Shown here: piece after piece, positions 25,795 to 35,268 of the stretch
How the letters are laid out: each line of letters opens with the position of its first letter
Numbering within the stretch: position 1 is the first letter of the stretch
Assembly (NCBI GenBank): GCA_036399175.1
Contig: DASWNP010000002.1
Span: 17,245 to 81,244 of the forward strand
Direction of reading: 5' to 3'
DNA length: 64,000 bases
From: DASWNP01 sp036399175
Lineage (GTDB): Bacteria > Acidobacteriota > Blastocatellia > Pyrinomonadales > Pyrinomonadaceae
Position numbers and translations under genes: made by a program
Notes under the pieces: model-generated
Seen by the model: the letters and a program-made list of their open reading frames with translations, nothing else
Told to the model about the DNA's origin: nothing
Databases searched by the model: none

Positions 25795-26037
25795 TTACTT
25801 CGACCTGAGCAGGCTTTCAACCGATATGTCTTCATCTACAGCTTCCCAGTGAATACCTACCCCGCCGCCAATCAAGCGCCAATCTTTCCTCTATTCCGGC
25901 GTCGCTTTTTGCAGGCGTGGAGACCAAACCAACGGCACGGATATTTCCCGGCCATCAGCCAGGACAACCCATAAGCTATCATCCGTACAACTGACATCTA
26001 CCGCCAGAGGCTCAACTTCAATGGCTAAAGTGCTCAT
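25795..26037 (-). pseudogene. DUF2442 protein interrupted by one in-frame amber codon
   Basis: From ATG 26037 (GGAGA 7 nt upstream) the frame reads VEPLAVDVSCTDDSLWVVLA, DGREISVPLVWSPRLQKATPE, then TAG at 25893-25891. It continues in the same frame as RKDWRLIGGGVGIHWEAVDE, DISVESLLRSK, to TAA at 25797-25795. Both halves match the DUF2442 pattern (LADGR..VPL.W.PRL..ATPEQR..W.LIG.G.GIHW..LDEDISV), and the full length, about 80 residues, is normal. TAG stands where Gln (CAG) is usual, so one C-to-T change explains it. DUF2442 is often found with toxin-like DUF4160, which is not seen here. Confidence 0.75.
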
Positions 26038-26074
26038 TCCATTTCTCCAACAAAACGTCTCACCCAAAACAAGC

Positions 26075-26135
26075 ATTTAACCCTTGCGGATGACATGCAA
26101 GCTAACTCGTGGTCGGCTCCAGCCCCTTGTTAGAT
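26075..26135 (-). other. attC-like recombination site 2 (short)
   Basis: On the minus strand the site runs from ATCTAAC to GTTAAAT, 61 bp. The inner parts GGAGCCGAC and GTCATCCGC pair partly. The R'' core is the exact complement of the start of its own cassette (TTAGAT at 26218). Confidence 0.6.
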
Positions 26136-26218
26136 TTGGCATCCAGAAAATCACTAAGGCTGCGCTTCTTCAATGTTAATGACAGCTCAACGCACTCTCT
26201 TTTCGTGTAAGAATCTAA
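26102..26218 (-). other. Gene-poor mini-cassette with a 3' coding remnant
   Basis: The segment between attC sites is only ~138 bp. One frame stays open from the cassette start to TAG 26104-26102 and reads KRECVELSLTLKKRSLSD then FLDAKSNKGLEPTTS. Its end is encoded by the attC itself. An in-frame TTG at 26173 could start a 23-residue peptide. It looks like the end of a deleted cassette gene. Confidence 0.35.
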
Positions 26219-26307
26219 CGCCGGAGCTAAGCTGCCGCCCGCCACACGCGGCTCACAGTAGATAACAAGATTGCTGGCAGGCGGTCAGCTTGAGCGACTT
26301 GTTAGGC
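26214..26307 (-). other. attC recombination site 1 (best preserved)
   Basis: The minus strand starts GCCTAACAAGTCGCTCAAGC plus TGACCGCC and ends GGCGGCAGCTTAGCTCCGGC plus GTTAGAT. The L boxes pair as TCAAGCTGACCGCC with GGCGG.CAGCTT.. with the offset bases typical of attC. The length is about 94 bp. It closely resembles textbook attC sites (TAACAA..CGCTCAAGC ... GCTTA.CTC.GGCGTTAG). Confidence 0.8.
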
Positions 26308-26312
26308 GGCTC

Positions 26313-26840
26313 TTATCGTTCAACTCGATTCGCCCTATTTACTTCCGACAAGCTCAACCTAGCAACGGGCGAAAGCCGATTACGCTTTTGCGCCCCCATT
26401 TTACGCAACGTAGCCCGCACTTTAGCCAACATTTCTCTCGGCATACCTGAGCCATCCATTGCCCCTGCTAACGACGCAAGCTGGCGTTGGTCTTCTTTCG
26501 ACCGAGAGGCCAGAGCCTTCAAAAAAGTGCGGGGTTCTTTCCATAGCAAGTCTCCATAAAAGACCCCGAGCGATGCGGACAAAGCGCCATCGCTGACGAG
26601 ACCCGCATCAATCAGGGGACCAAGGAGCGCCTTGTCTCCACGCTTAAACAAACCGATCAGATATTCAGATGCATCCTCATCGCAACGCTCGGAACACACG
26701 CTCCGGCCACAACATCTCAGCATGGCAAGAGCCTTTTCTCTACTGAGGGACTGGCTAATACCTAAGTTCCGAGAGTGTGGGGAAGAGAGTAAGAACATGC
26801 TGACAAGGGCGATTGTGAGGATGTGTCTGCTTTTCATCAT
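26313..26840 (-). CDS. Integron-cassette gene: secreted hypothetical protein
   Basis: The protein is 175 residues. It has a signal peptide (RHILTIALVSMFLLSSPHS), a four-Cys patch (RCCGRSVCSERCDEDA) and a helical repeat-like body (FKRGDKALLGPLIDAGLVSD) with a basic C-terminus. The family is not recognised. It occupies cassette 1 and ends 6 nt before attC site 1. The start MMKSRH is chosen for signal-peptide placement, and an upstream TTG at 26855 is also possible. Exported unknown proteins are common integron cargo. Confidence 0.65.
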   Translation of the reverse strand: MMKSRHILTIALVSMFLLSSPHSRNLGISQSLSREKALAMLRCCGRSVCSERCDEDASEYLIGLFKRGDKALLGPLIDAGLVSDGALSASLGVFYGDLLWKEPRTFLKALASRSKEDQRQLASLAGAMDGSGMPREMLAKVRATLRKMGAQKRNRLSPVARLSLSEVNRANRVER

Positions 26841-26878
26841 TTCATTGTCTTTCAACTTTCGAGACGCCTAACTATAAG

Positions 26879-27379
26879 TTAGAACGCCGGGGCTTCGTCC
26901 GCCGAGGGGCCGTACATGGCGGGGAGGGGAACGTTGCGAAGGCGCAGGTAGACGGAGAGCTGGCCTCGGTGGTGAATGATGTGGTTGACGACCATCGAGC
27001 GAAGGACGACCCAGCGCGGAAGCTCGAAGAGGAGTTGGCCGCCGCGCTTGAGCCGCCAGGTGGCATGCAGGCTCTCTTCGGTTTGCGCCTTCAGTAGCTC
27101 GACGGCGCGGGAGATGCTGCGGTCGAAGGCTTCGAGGATTTCGGGAACGGTTCTGGCGTTGAGCGGCGTGCTGTCGGCGAGGTCGAAATCCTCGCTGGTG
27201 AGGGTGGTGACGAGCCATGTGTCGTGGAGGTTGGCGACGTGGGCGGCGAGTTGGCCGAGCGACATTGATTTTTCGTGGGGCTTCCAGTCGAAGGCATCCT
27301 GCGGCACGCGTTCGAGCATTTTTCTGGTGGTCGCCGCTTCATATTGCAGCTCGGAGGTAAGCATCTCGTTTAAGCTCAT
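26879..27379 (-). CDS. DinB/YfiT-family four-helix metal-binding protein
   Basis: The protein is 166 residues. The DinB-like fold has its candidate metal ligands visible: His in QLAAHVANLHD (about 46-53) and HIIHHRGQLSVYLR (about 133-146). Related proteins include bacillithiol/mycothiol-dependent transferases and maleylpyruvate isomerase, so a thiol-dependent transferase role is possible. GAAGGAG precedes the start. A CTAACT-ATA-AGTTAG palindrome right after the stop marks the junction with the cassette array. Confidence 0.85.
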   Translation of the reverse strand: MSLNEMLTSELQYEAATTRKMLERVPQDAFDWKPHEKSMSLGQLAAHVANLHDTWLVTTLTSEDFDLADSTPLNARTVPEILEAFDRSISRAVELLKAQTEESLHATWRLKRGGQLLFELPRWVVLRSMVVNHIIHHRGQLSVYLRLRNVPLPAMYGPSADEAPAF

Positions 27380-27483
27380 AAATCTCCTTCGGTAAGCTCA
27401 AAAGTTTGAGGGCTGTCTAAAGTTTGAGAGCCGAGCCGGGCGTTTTTCAATCCGACGTGACGCTCGGCAGTCCGTCGCTAGGC

Positions 27484-29937
27484 TCAGTTCTTGACCTTGC
27501 CGGTGAGCGCTTCGTCTTCGACTTCGCCGCCTTTGCTGATGGGAATCTCGGAGGGGCGGGTGTAGCCGACGCCGCGCTCTTCCGTGTCGAGTTCGGCCAG
27601 GGGGAGCGGGGTGAGCGAGGGGCTGAGCGAGGGCGGATTGAAGCCCGGGTAGTCGATACGCGCGTGGTAGATGGCTGTGAGCGAGGTGATGATTGACTCG
27701 CGGATTTTCGTCAACTCGCGCAGGGAGAGGTCGCATTCGTCGAGTTGTCCGTCGCTGACGATAGCGTCGAAGATTTTGGTGACGATGGTGCGAATGTTTT
27801 CGGGGTCGGGACGACTGAGCGAGCGCGCCGCCGCTTCGCAGGAATCGGCGAGCATCATAATGGCCGCTTCCTTGAACTGGGGCTTCGGGCCGGGATAGCG
27901 AAACTCGGATTCGTCCACCACCTCGTCGTCTGCGGCGTGCGCCTGCGCTTTGCGCAGGAAGAAGTGGAGCGTGCGCGTGCCGTGATGCTGCGGGATGAAG
28001 TCGGAGATTTGCTTCGGCAGCCCTATCTCTTTGGCGAGCTTGAGTCCGTAGGTGACGTGGCTGGTGATGATGCGCGCGCTCTGCGAAGGTCGCAGGCGGT
28101 CGTGCGGGTTTTCGCCCGTCTGATTCTCGACGAACATGTCGGGCGCAGCAGTCTTGCCGATGTCGTGATAGAGAGCGCCGATGCGCGCGAGCAGGGCGTT
28201 CGCGCCGATGGCTCGACAGGCTTCTTCGGCGAGCTGGCCGACGGCGTGCGAGTGCTGATTCGTGCCGGGCGCGCGCAGGGCGAGCTGGCCGAGGACGGGG
28301 AGGTCTGCGTTCGACAGCTCAAGCAGCTTGATGTCTGTGAGGATGCCGAAGAGCGATTCGTTGATGGGGAGACCCCCGGCGGTGAAAATCGTCGTCAGGA
28401 GTCCGCCGAGCAGACCGCAGGCGGCGGCGAGCAGCGCGGCGTTGAGCGTCAGAGGCTGCTGCGCGGAGAGAATCACGCCGAGGGCGATGACGGCGTTGAC
28501 CACGCCGACGAAGAAACCCGCGAGCGTGACCGACTGGCGCTCGCGGTAACGACCGATGCCGTAGATGGCCGCCGAAGACGAAATCATCGCATAGCAGGTT
28601 ATCAACATGCCGTTCGGCGCGAGCAGTCCGGCGAAGATGGCCGTGAGCACGGCTGTAATCAGCGCGAGCTGGCTGTCAATCAGAAGGGTCAGAAGCAGCG
28701 CGGCGGCGGCGAAGGGAATGGCGAAGCTCCACACGGTCGGGTCGCTTAAGGGCGCGGACATCGACTGACCGGCGATGCTGTCGGCGACGATGAAGCCGAC
28801 GCGCATCAGAATCAACTGGACGAGGATGGCCGAGCTGACGAGCGTAAAGGCTTTGGCCTTCGAGATGGGCAGCGTCGTAATCGTGCTGCGATATTCTGTG
28901 TAGCGCCATGCCGCCCCGTAGAGCGCGGCGACGATGAGAAAGAGTCCGATGAAATGATGCGGACGGCGCTCTGTGCGACCGTAGGCGTGGATGGCCGCGA
29001 AGTGCGTGAGCATCTGCGGCGTGACGGTGTCGCCCTCGCGCGCGATTATCTGGTTGCGCTTGAGTGCGACGAGCGCGGGCGAGACGCTGCCCGCCGAGGC
29101 GTTCATCGCCGCCTCTGTCGCCTGAGTGTCGAAGGCGACGGTCGGCGTCAGCAGCGGCAGCATGGCCGAGGCGAGCGCATCTCGCTCCTGCTGCGTCCAG
29201 CCGCTTAAAGCAGAGAGACGCTCTCGAAGCGTCTCGCGCGCCTCGGAGAGCGAGACGAGACGGCTCTGCCGCGTGTCGATGTCTGACTGCGCGCCCGTGC
29301 GCGCGTCGATAAGACGGATTTCCGGCTCGATGCGCGCGGCGTCGCGCCCGTCGTAGATATAGCCGGAAGCGACATCACGAAGAATCTCTGTCAGACGCTC
29401 AAGCGCGGCGGGGTCGAAGCGATGAGCGACGATGGCGCGCGAGACGTTGCGCGCGTCGCCCGCGCCCGTCCACGTCGGCTCGCGCTCGGAGTCCGGGGCG
29501 TTGCGATTCGGCGTGCTGCTGCTGTTCGGCGTCGGTTGTTGCTGCTGCTGGCGTCGCAGATTTTCCCACGCGGCGCGGAAGCTCTGGGCGGCGCTCTCGG
29601 CGCGCGTCGGGTCGTAAGTCCAGACGGGACGCGTCGCAACGCGCGCGGCGGCTCGGCGTCTTTCGGTCTCGCGCACGTCTTCGGTCGTGATGTCAGCCGG
29701 AGAGATGATGTCTGCGCGCACGACATCGCCTTCGTCGTAAACTTTGGCCGGCATCTGCGAATGTGTGCGGGCGAGGAGAAGCGTCGTGAGGAGCGAGAGG
29801 ATGGTGAAGCCGAGCACGAAGCGCGTAGTCGGGCGAAACCAACGGAAGGGGCGCAGGAGCGTCTGAAGAGCAGCGTCGCGCCAGGCGGCGAGCGGGGAAG
29901 TCAGTCGTGGGCGGCGACCAATTCGACGAGTTTTCAT
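27484..29937 (-). CDS. 7TM-HD (PgpH-type) membrane phosphodiesterase
   Basis: The protein is about 817 residues. An N-terminal membrane segment is followed by an extracytoplasmic 7TMR-HDED domain (VVRADIISPADITTEDVRET ... TPQMLTHFAAIHAYG). Seven or so membrane helices follow (about 330-540). A cytoplasmic HD domain comes last: GTNQHSHAVGQLAEEA, the catalytic YHDIGKT (about 585-591) and PQHHGTRTLHFF. In Listeria and others such proteins hydrolyse cyclic di-AMP, so c-di-AMP turnover is the likely role. The start is uncertain between 29937 (ATG) and 29967 (GTG). A GCCGAGC/GCTCGGC stem downstream (about 27430-27470) may terminate it. Confidence 0.88.
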   Translation of the reverse strand: MKTRRIGRRPRLTSPLAAWRDAALQTLLRPFRWFRPTTRFVLGFTILSLLTTLLLARTHSQMPAKVYDEGDVVRADIISPADITTEDVRETERRRAAARVATRPVWTYDPTRAESAAQSFRAAWENLRRQQQQQPTPNSSSTPNRNAPDSEREPTWTGAGDARNVSRAIVAHRFDPAALERLTEILRDVASGYIYDGRDAARIEPEIRLIDARTGAQSDIDTRQSRLVSLSEARETLRERLSALSGWTQQERDALASAMLPLLTPTVAFDTQATEAAMNASAGSVSPALVALKRNQIIAREGDTVTPQMLTHFAAIHAYGRTERRPHHFIGLFLIVAALYGAAWRYTEYRSTITTLPISKAKAFTLVSSAILVQLILMRVGFIVADSIAGQSMSAPLSDPTVWSFAIPFAAAALLLTLLIDSQLALITAVLTAIFAGLLAPNGMLITCYAMISSSAAIYGIGRYRERQSVTLAGFFVGVVNAVIALGVILSAQQPLTLNAALLAAACGLLGGLLTTIFTAGGLPINESLFGILTDIKLLELSNADLPVLGQLALRAPGTNQHSHAVGQLAEEACRAIGANALLARIGALYHDIGKTAAPDMFVENQTGENPHDRLRPSQSARIITSHVTYGLKLAKEIGLPKQISDFIPQHHGTRTLHFFLRKAQAHAADDEVVDESEFRYPGPKPQFKEAAIMMLADSCEAAARSLSRPDPENIRTIVTKIFDAIVSDGQLDECDLSLRELTKIRESIITSLTAIYHARIDYPGFNPPSLSPSLTPLPLAELDTEERGVGYTRPSEIPISKGGEVEDEALTGKVKN

Positions 29938-30020
29938 CTCAGCACTAAGCTTTTCTCGCACGCGCACGCCGCAATTTTGCGGGGACAGTTTATGCGGCGT
30001 GCGTCCTCTGTTTAAGATTC

Positions 30021-31724
<1,704 letters not shown>

Positions 31725-31784
31725 CTTTCAATCCTCCAAAAAAAATCTCCGAAACCCTCTCACGCGCGCAGGCCAATGCGCGCC

Positions 31785-31804
31785 GCCGTCTGGATTTAGA
31801 CGGC
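31785..31804 (-). promoter_or_regulatory. Hairpin in the hflX leader
   Basis: GCCGTCT and AGACGGC form a perfect 7-bp stem with a 6-nt loop. A GCGCGC/GCGCGC stem and a run of eight T on the minus strand follow before the Shine-Dalgarno. Attenuation is possible but not shown. Confidence 0.35.
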
Positions 31805-32023
31805 TGCTCGGCTACGCGCTGCTCTTAGTTACAAAAAGATTGAAGCGAGCGGTGGGAATCGGACGCTGGTTAAAACCCTTCGATGTTGCTCTCGGCGAAA
31901 ACACTTGACTTCGGTCGCTTCGGAGCACCGTCTTCCTCGTCCGTCCAAACGCCGCGAGTCTCTAAGAAAGACGCGCCAACGCCGCTTCCGAGAAAGCGCT
32001 GTGGGATGTTCCAATCGAGCCCG

Positions 32024-32032
32024 ATTATAACA
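32024..32032 (-). promoter_or_regulatory. Extended -10 promoter (TGTTATAAT) upstream of hflX
   Basis: The minus strand reads TGTGTTATAATCGGG about 300 nt before hflX. No good -35 is visible, which is usual for extended -10 promoters. The ~300-nt region between it and hflX carries no gene I can identify. Confidence 0.5.
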
Positions 32033-32075
32033 CATGCCACGCAGACGCAAGCACAAAACGAAGGGGAAGAAGCTG

Positions 32076-32298
32076 TCGGCTATCAGCAATCAGCCGCTCA
32101 GCCAATCCCGAAGAAACGTCGCTGTCGCCTCGTCTCAAGAAGTTTCTCTGAATGGACACTGCTCGTCTGCCCGTCGTATCATTGGAGGCAATCAGCGTTC
32201 AGCAATCAGCGTTCAGCTTTTGAGGTGGCAGTTTAGGTTCAACCCCGCCATCAGCGAACGGGTTTGGCTGATTGCTGATAGCTGAGCGGCTGATTGCT
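32076..32298. repeat. Palindromic repeat, CAGCAAT-arm type (element 11)
   Basis: The left arm GGCTATCAGCAATCAGCCGC plus TCAGCC and the right arm GGCTGATTGCTGATAGCTGA plus GCGGCTGATTGC are complementary. Between them lies a third block of CAGCAATCAGCGTTCAG words (32189-32220) in a ~160-nt interior. Confidence 0.8.
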
Positions 32299-32319
32299 TT
32301 CGATTGAGAGGCTTGAGGG

Positions 32320-33351
32320 ATGAGCAAAATGGGGCGGATTGTGCGTGTTGACCCAGCGGCGGCGATTGAGGGCGGCGAGGTTGCAGTCGAGTGCGCGGGT
32401 TACGATACGAGCAATCTGCGTTCGTGCAGGGCTTTGTTCGGGGCTAAAGAGGGCTGGCTGGTGGGCGCGTCGCCGCGTCGCGTGCTGGTCGTCGTGCCGG
32501 AGATGGAGGGCGGCGGCGATGTGACGCTGACTCTGGAGAGCAGCGACGCGCAGAAGACCAACCCGGCGCGCGTCGTCGTCGGGCGAAAGCTCGCGGAGGA
32601 TTTGCACCTCGTCGATAGCCCGGCCTTCGACCCCGACGACGGCTCGCTCTACGTCACACGCTCCGGCTCGCGCGGCCAGCGCATGCCCATCTCGCTCTTT
32701 CGCATCGACCCGAGCGGCGAGCTGCACAGCCTGCACGGCGAGATAGTCAACCCGACCGGCATCGCCTTTGACCGGACGGGGCAGATGTACGTCACGAGCC
32801 GCATGGACGGGACGGTTTACCGCGTCACGCACTTCAACGAGGTAATTCCGTTTGCGAAAAACCTCGGCATCGCCACCGGCATTGCCTTCGACCGAGAGGG
32901 GCGCATGCACGTCGGCGACCGCACGGGCACGATTCACCGCGTCAACTCTATCGGCGAGACCGAGGAATGGGCACAGCTTGAGCCGTCCGTCGCGGCCTAT
33001 CATCTGGCTTTCGGGGCTGACGACGCGCTCTACGTGACGGGGCCGACCGTCTCAAGCTTCGAGTCGGTCATGCGCGTAGACGAAGATGGAAGCGTCGATG
33101 TCTTCTATCGCGGTCTTGGTCGCCCGCACGGGCTCGCCTTCGACCGCGAAGGTAATCTCTACGTGGCTGCGACCTTGCGCGGGCGGCGCGGCGTCGTGCG
33201 CATTGTGCCCGACGGAAGCGACGCCGAGATGGTCGTCGCCGGGATGAACGTCGTCGGTCTCGCCTTCAGCGCCGAGGGCGAGATGGTCGTCGCCACTAAC
33301 GAGGCCGTCTACAGCCTGCCTCTGGGAATCAGGGGCACGCTCGTCGGCTGA
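32320..33351 (+). CDS. NHL/SMP-30-like six-bladed beta-propeller protein
   Basis: The protein is 343 residues. An N-terminal ~90-residue IPT/TIG-like beta domain (GRIVRVDPAAAIEGGEVAVE) is followed by propeller blades with recurring GIAFDREGRMHVGDR, GLAFDREGNLYVAA and SPAFDPDDGSLYVTR. There is no signal peptide, so it is probably cytoplasmic. SMP-30 relatives are lactonases, but the metal ligands cannot be assigned here, so activity is open. The start ATG 32320 follows a GAGGGATGAG context. Confidence 0.75.
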   Translation: MSKMGRIVRVDPAAAIEGGEVAVECAGYDTSNLRSCRALFGAKEGWLVGASPRRVLVVVPEMEGGGDVTLTLESSDAQKTNPARVVVGRKLAEDLHLVDSPAFDPDDGSLYVTRSGSRGQRMPISLFRIDPSGELHSLHGEIVNPTGIAFDRTGQMYVTSRMDGTVYRVTHFNEVIPFAKNLGIATGIAFDREGRMHVGDRTGTIHRVNSIGETEEWAQLEPSVAAYHLAFGADDALYVTGPTVSSFESVMRVDEDGSVDVFYRGLGRPHGLAFDREGNLYVAATLRGRRGVVRIVPDGSDAEMVVAGMNVVGLAFSAEGEMVVATNEAVYSLPLGIRGTLVG

Positions 33352-33374
33352 GCTGTTGGATGAGAGCCGACGTG

Positions 33375-33458
33375 TAGAGACATCCGTCGTCGTGCTTCCC
33401 TTTAGGAACATCGCTCGTCGTGCTTTCGAGTAGAGACATGGCTCGTCGCAGTTCATCG
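33375..33458. repeat. Three tandem 28-bp direct repeats
   Basis: Three consecutive 28-nt units start TAGAGACATCC, TAGGAACATCG and TAGAGACATGG. Each contains CGTCGTGCTT or a variant (CTCGTCG). They lie between the propeller gene and the M50 protease gene. They are directly abutting with no spacers, so this is not CRISPR. Confidence 0.75.
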
Positions 33459-33561
33459 TCGCCGCCGTCGCTTCGGAGTCTACTTTTTGACACTGCCGAA
33501 ATGCGCGTGCTACTTTTGCAGGCTTCGCGCGACGGGAAGTTTTTCAACAGGTGTGTGAGTG

Positions 33562-34242
33562 ATGCCTGAAACCAGTATCGTCGGTCAGTTGATTATCTAC
33601 ATGGTGGTGCTGCTGTTCGCCATCTCGGCGCACGAGGCGGCGCACGCGTGGATGTCTTACAAGTTCGGAGACGACACGGCCTACATGCTCGGACGCGTGA
33701 CACTGAATCCCGTCTCGCACACCGACCCCATCGGCACGCTCCTGATTCCGATTATGGGCTTTCTCTTTGCGAGCATGGGCGGCGTGGTGGCCTCGATTCC
33801 GCTCATCGGCTGGGGCAAGCCGACGCCCGTCAATCCGCTTCGCTGGCGCAGGAAGGATTTGGCGAACGTGATGGTCTCGGGCGCGGGCATCATGGCGAAC
33901 ACTTTGATTGCCGTCTGCGCGCTCGTCATCTTCAAGATACTTCAGCGCAGCACGCTGTTTGACGAAGGCGGCCTGCTCTTTTCGGTCGAAGCCCCCGTGA
34001 CGCTTCTTCTCTTCTATTCGATAATTATGAACGCGTCGCTCGCCGTCTTTAACCTGCTGCCTTTTCCGCCGCTCGACGGAAGCAAAATCCTTGCGACCTT
34101 CCTGCCGGAAAGCATGCAGCCCGTTCTGACGACGCTTGAGCAGTACGGCTTTCTGATTCTGATGGCGGCCATCTACTTCGGAGTCTTCAGCGCGATTTTC
34201 TCGCCGATTGCGGCCATCATCTTTTTCCTGATACAGCTATAA
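33562..34242 (+). CDS. Site-2 protease family (M50) membrane metalloprotease
   Basis: The protein is 226 residues with about six membrane segments. The zinc motif HEAAH is at residues 23-27 within the first helix (LLFAISAHEAAHAWMSYKFG). The third ligand motif NLLPFPPLDGS sits near residue 168. This is the short Rip/YwhC-like form without a PDZ domain. It would cleave within the membrane; targets are unknown. The start ATG 33562 has CAGGTG upstream; GTG 33559 is the alternative. trpS follows 33 nt later. Confidence 0.92.
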   Translation: MPETSIVGQLIIYMVVLLFAISAHEAAHAWMSYKFGDDTAYMLGRVTLNPVSHTDPIGTLLIPIMGFLFASMGGVVASIPLIGWGKPTPVNPLRWRRKDLANVMVSGAGIMANTLIAVCALVIFKILQRSTLFDEGGLLFSVEAPVTLLLFYSIIMNASLAVFNLLPFPPLDGSKILATFLPESMQPVLTTLEQYGFLILMAAIYFGVFSAIFSPIAAIIFFLIQL

Positions 34243-34275
34243 AAGAGGCGCGCGTGCGTTTCTACTTCGATTTAC

Positions 34276-35259
34276 ATGCCTAAGAGAATTTTCAGCGGCG
34301 TCCAGCCAACGGCGAACCTTCACCTCGGCAACTACCTCGGCGCGATTCGCAACTGGGTCAACTTGCAGCGCGAGTATGAGAGCTTCTTCTGCGTCGTCAA
34401 CCTGCACGCCATCACCGTCGCGCAAGACCCCAGGCAGCTCGCCGCGCAGACGCTCGAAGCCGGGCGCATCTACCTCGCCGCAGGCATCGACCCGCAGCTC
34501 TCCACCATCTTCGTTCAATCCGACGTGCTCGAACACGCCGAGCTGGCATGGATTCTCAACTGCGTCGCACGCGTCGGCGAGCTTGAGCGCATGACGCAGT
34601 ACAAGGACAAGGCGCGCGTGCGCGGCGAGCAAGTCGCCGCCGGTCTCTTGAACTATCCTGTCCTGATGGCCTCCGACATCCTTCTCTACCAGACAGACCT
34701 CGTCCCCGTCGGCCACGACCAGAAACAGCACCTTGAGCTGACGCGCGACCTCGCCGTCCGTTTCAACCGCGATTTCGGCGAGACCTTCCGCGTCCCCGAC
34801 GGCTTCATCCCGAAGGTCGGCGCGAAGATTATGTCGCTCGACGACCCCTCGAAGAAGATGTCGAAGTCTGACCCGAACGACGCCGGGCGTATCGGACTTC
34901 TGGACGACGCCGACGCGATTCGACGCAAGTTCAAACGCGCCGTCACCGACTCCGGCACTGAGATTCGCTTCGACGAGACGCGCCCGGCGATAACTAATCT
35001 CCTGACCATCTATCAACTGCTGACTGACAAGACGGCTGAGGAGGCGGAAGCGAATTTCGAGGGCAAGGGCTACGCGCAGTTGAAGTCGGAGCTGGCCGAC
35101 GCGACGATTGAATTCTTAAGGCCGTTTCAGGAGCGCGCCCGAAGCATCAGCGACGAAGAGCTTCGTCGCGTCTACGCCGAGGGGCGCAAGCGTGCGCGGG
35201 CGATTGCCAGCGCGACAATCGCCGAAGTGAAGCGGCGCATGGGCTTGAAGGGAGCGTAA
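34276..35259 (+). CDS. trpS: Tryptophanyl-tRNA synthetase
   Basis: The protein is 327 residues, the normal bacterial TrpRS size (class Ic). The HIGH-type motif is LHLGNYLGA near residues 16-24, and KKMSKSDPND (KMSKS) is at about 193-202. The N-terminal KRIFSGVQPTANLHLG is diagnostic. Cluster context: M50 protease, trpS, scpA, scpB, with short gaps (33, 9 and 12 nt), so one transcript is likely. Confidence 0.97.
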   Translation: MPKRIFSGVQPTANLHLGNYLGAIRNWVNLQREYESFFCVVNLHAITVAQDPRQLAAQTLEAGRIYLAAGIDPQLSTIFVQSDVLEHAELAWILNCVARVGELERMTQYKDKARVRGEQVAAGLLNYPVLMASDILLYQTDLVPVGHDQKQHLELTRDLAVRFNRDFGETFRVPDGFIPKVGAKIMSLDDPSKKMSKSDPNDAGRIGLLDDADAIRRKFKRAVTDSGTEIRFDETRPAITNLLTIYQLLTDKTAEEAEANFEGKGYAQLKSELADATIEFLRPFQERARSISDEELRRVYAEGRKRARAIASATIAEVKRRMGLKGA

Positions 35260-35268
35260 AAGAGGCTC

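Larger units (their letters stand above)
25637..26871 (-). mobile_element. Integron gene-cassette array without integrase (CALIN-like), three cassettes
   Basis: Read on the minus strand, three consecutive segments each end in an attC-like site with RYYYAAC ... GTTRRRY cores. Cassette 1 (26871 to ~26219) begins TTAGGC, and its attC begins with the exact complement GCCTAAC. Cassette 2 (26218 to ~26081) begins TTAGAT, and its attC begins ATCTAAC. This end-to-end match is expected of circular cassettes. Genes lie on the same strand just upstream of their attC: a secreted protein (26313-26840) and a DUF2442 gene (25795-26037). Base composition is lower in GC than the flanks. No integron integrase is present in this window. 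Confidence 0.8.

Noticed and set aside
25681..25974. Plus-strand 97-codon frame near the HIT gene
   Set aside because: It lies over attC site 3 and opposite the DUF2442 remnant. Only the minus strand shows a family pattern.
26866..26886. CTAACT-ATA-AGTTAG palindrome as a full attC
   Set aside because: Only ~20 bp with no L boxes. It is better explained as the junction where the first cassette (starting TTAGGC) meets the DinB-like gene end.
33375..33458. Possible CRISPR array
   Set aside because: The 28-bp units abut each other with no spacers, are only three and imperfect, and no cas gene is nearby.
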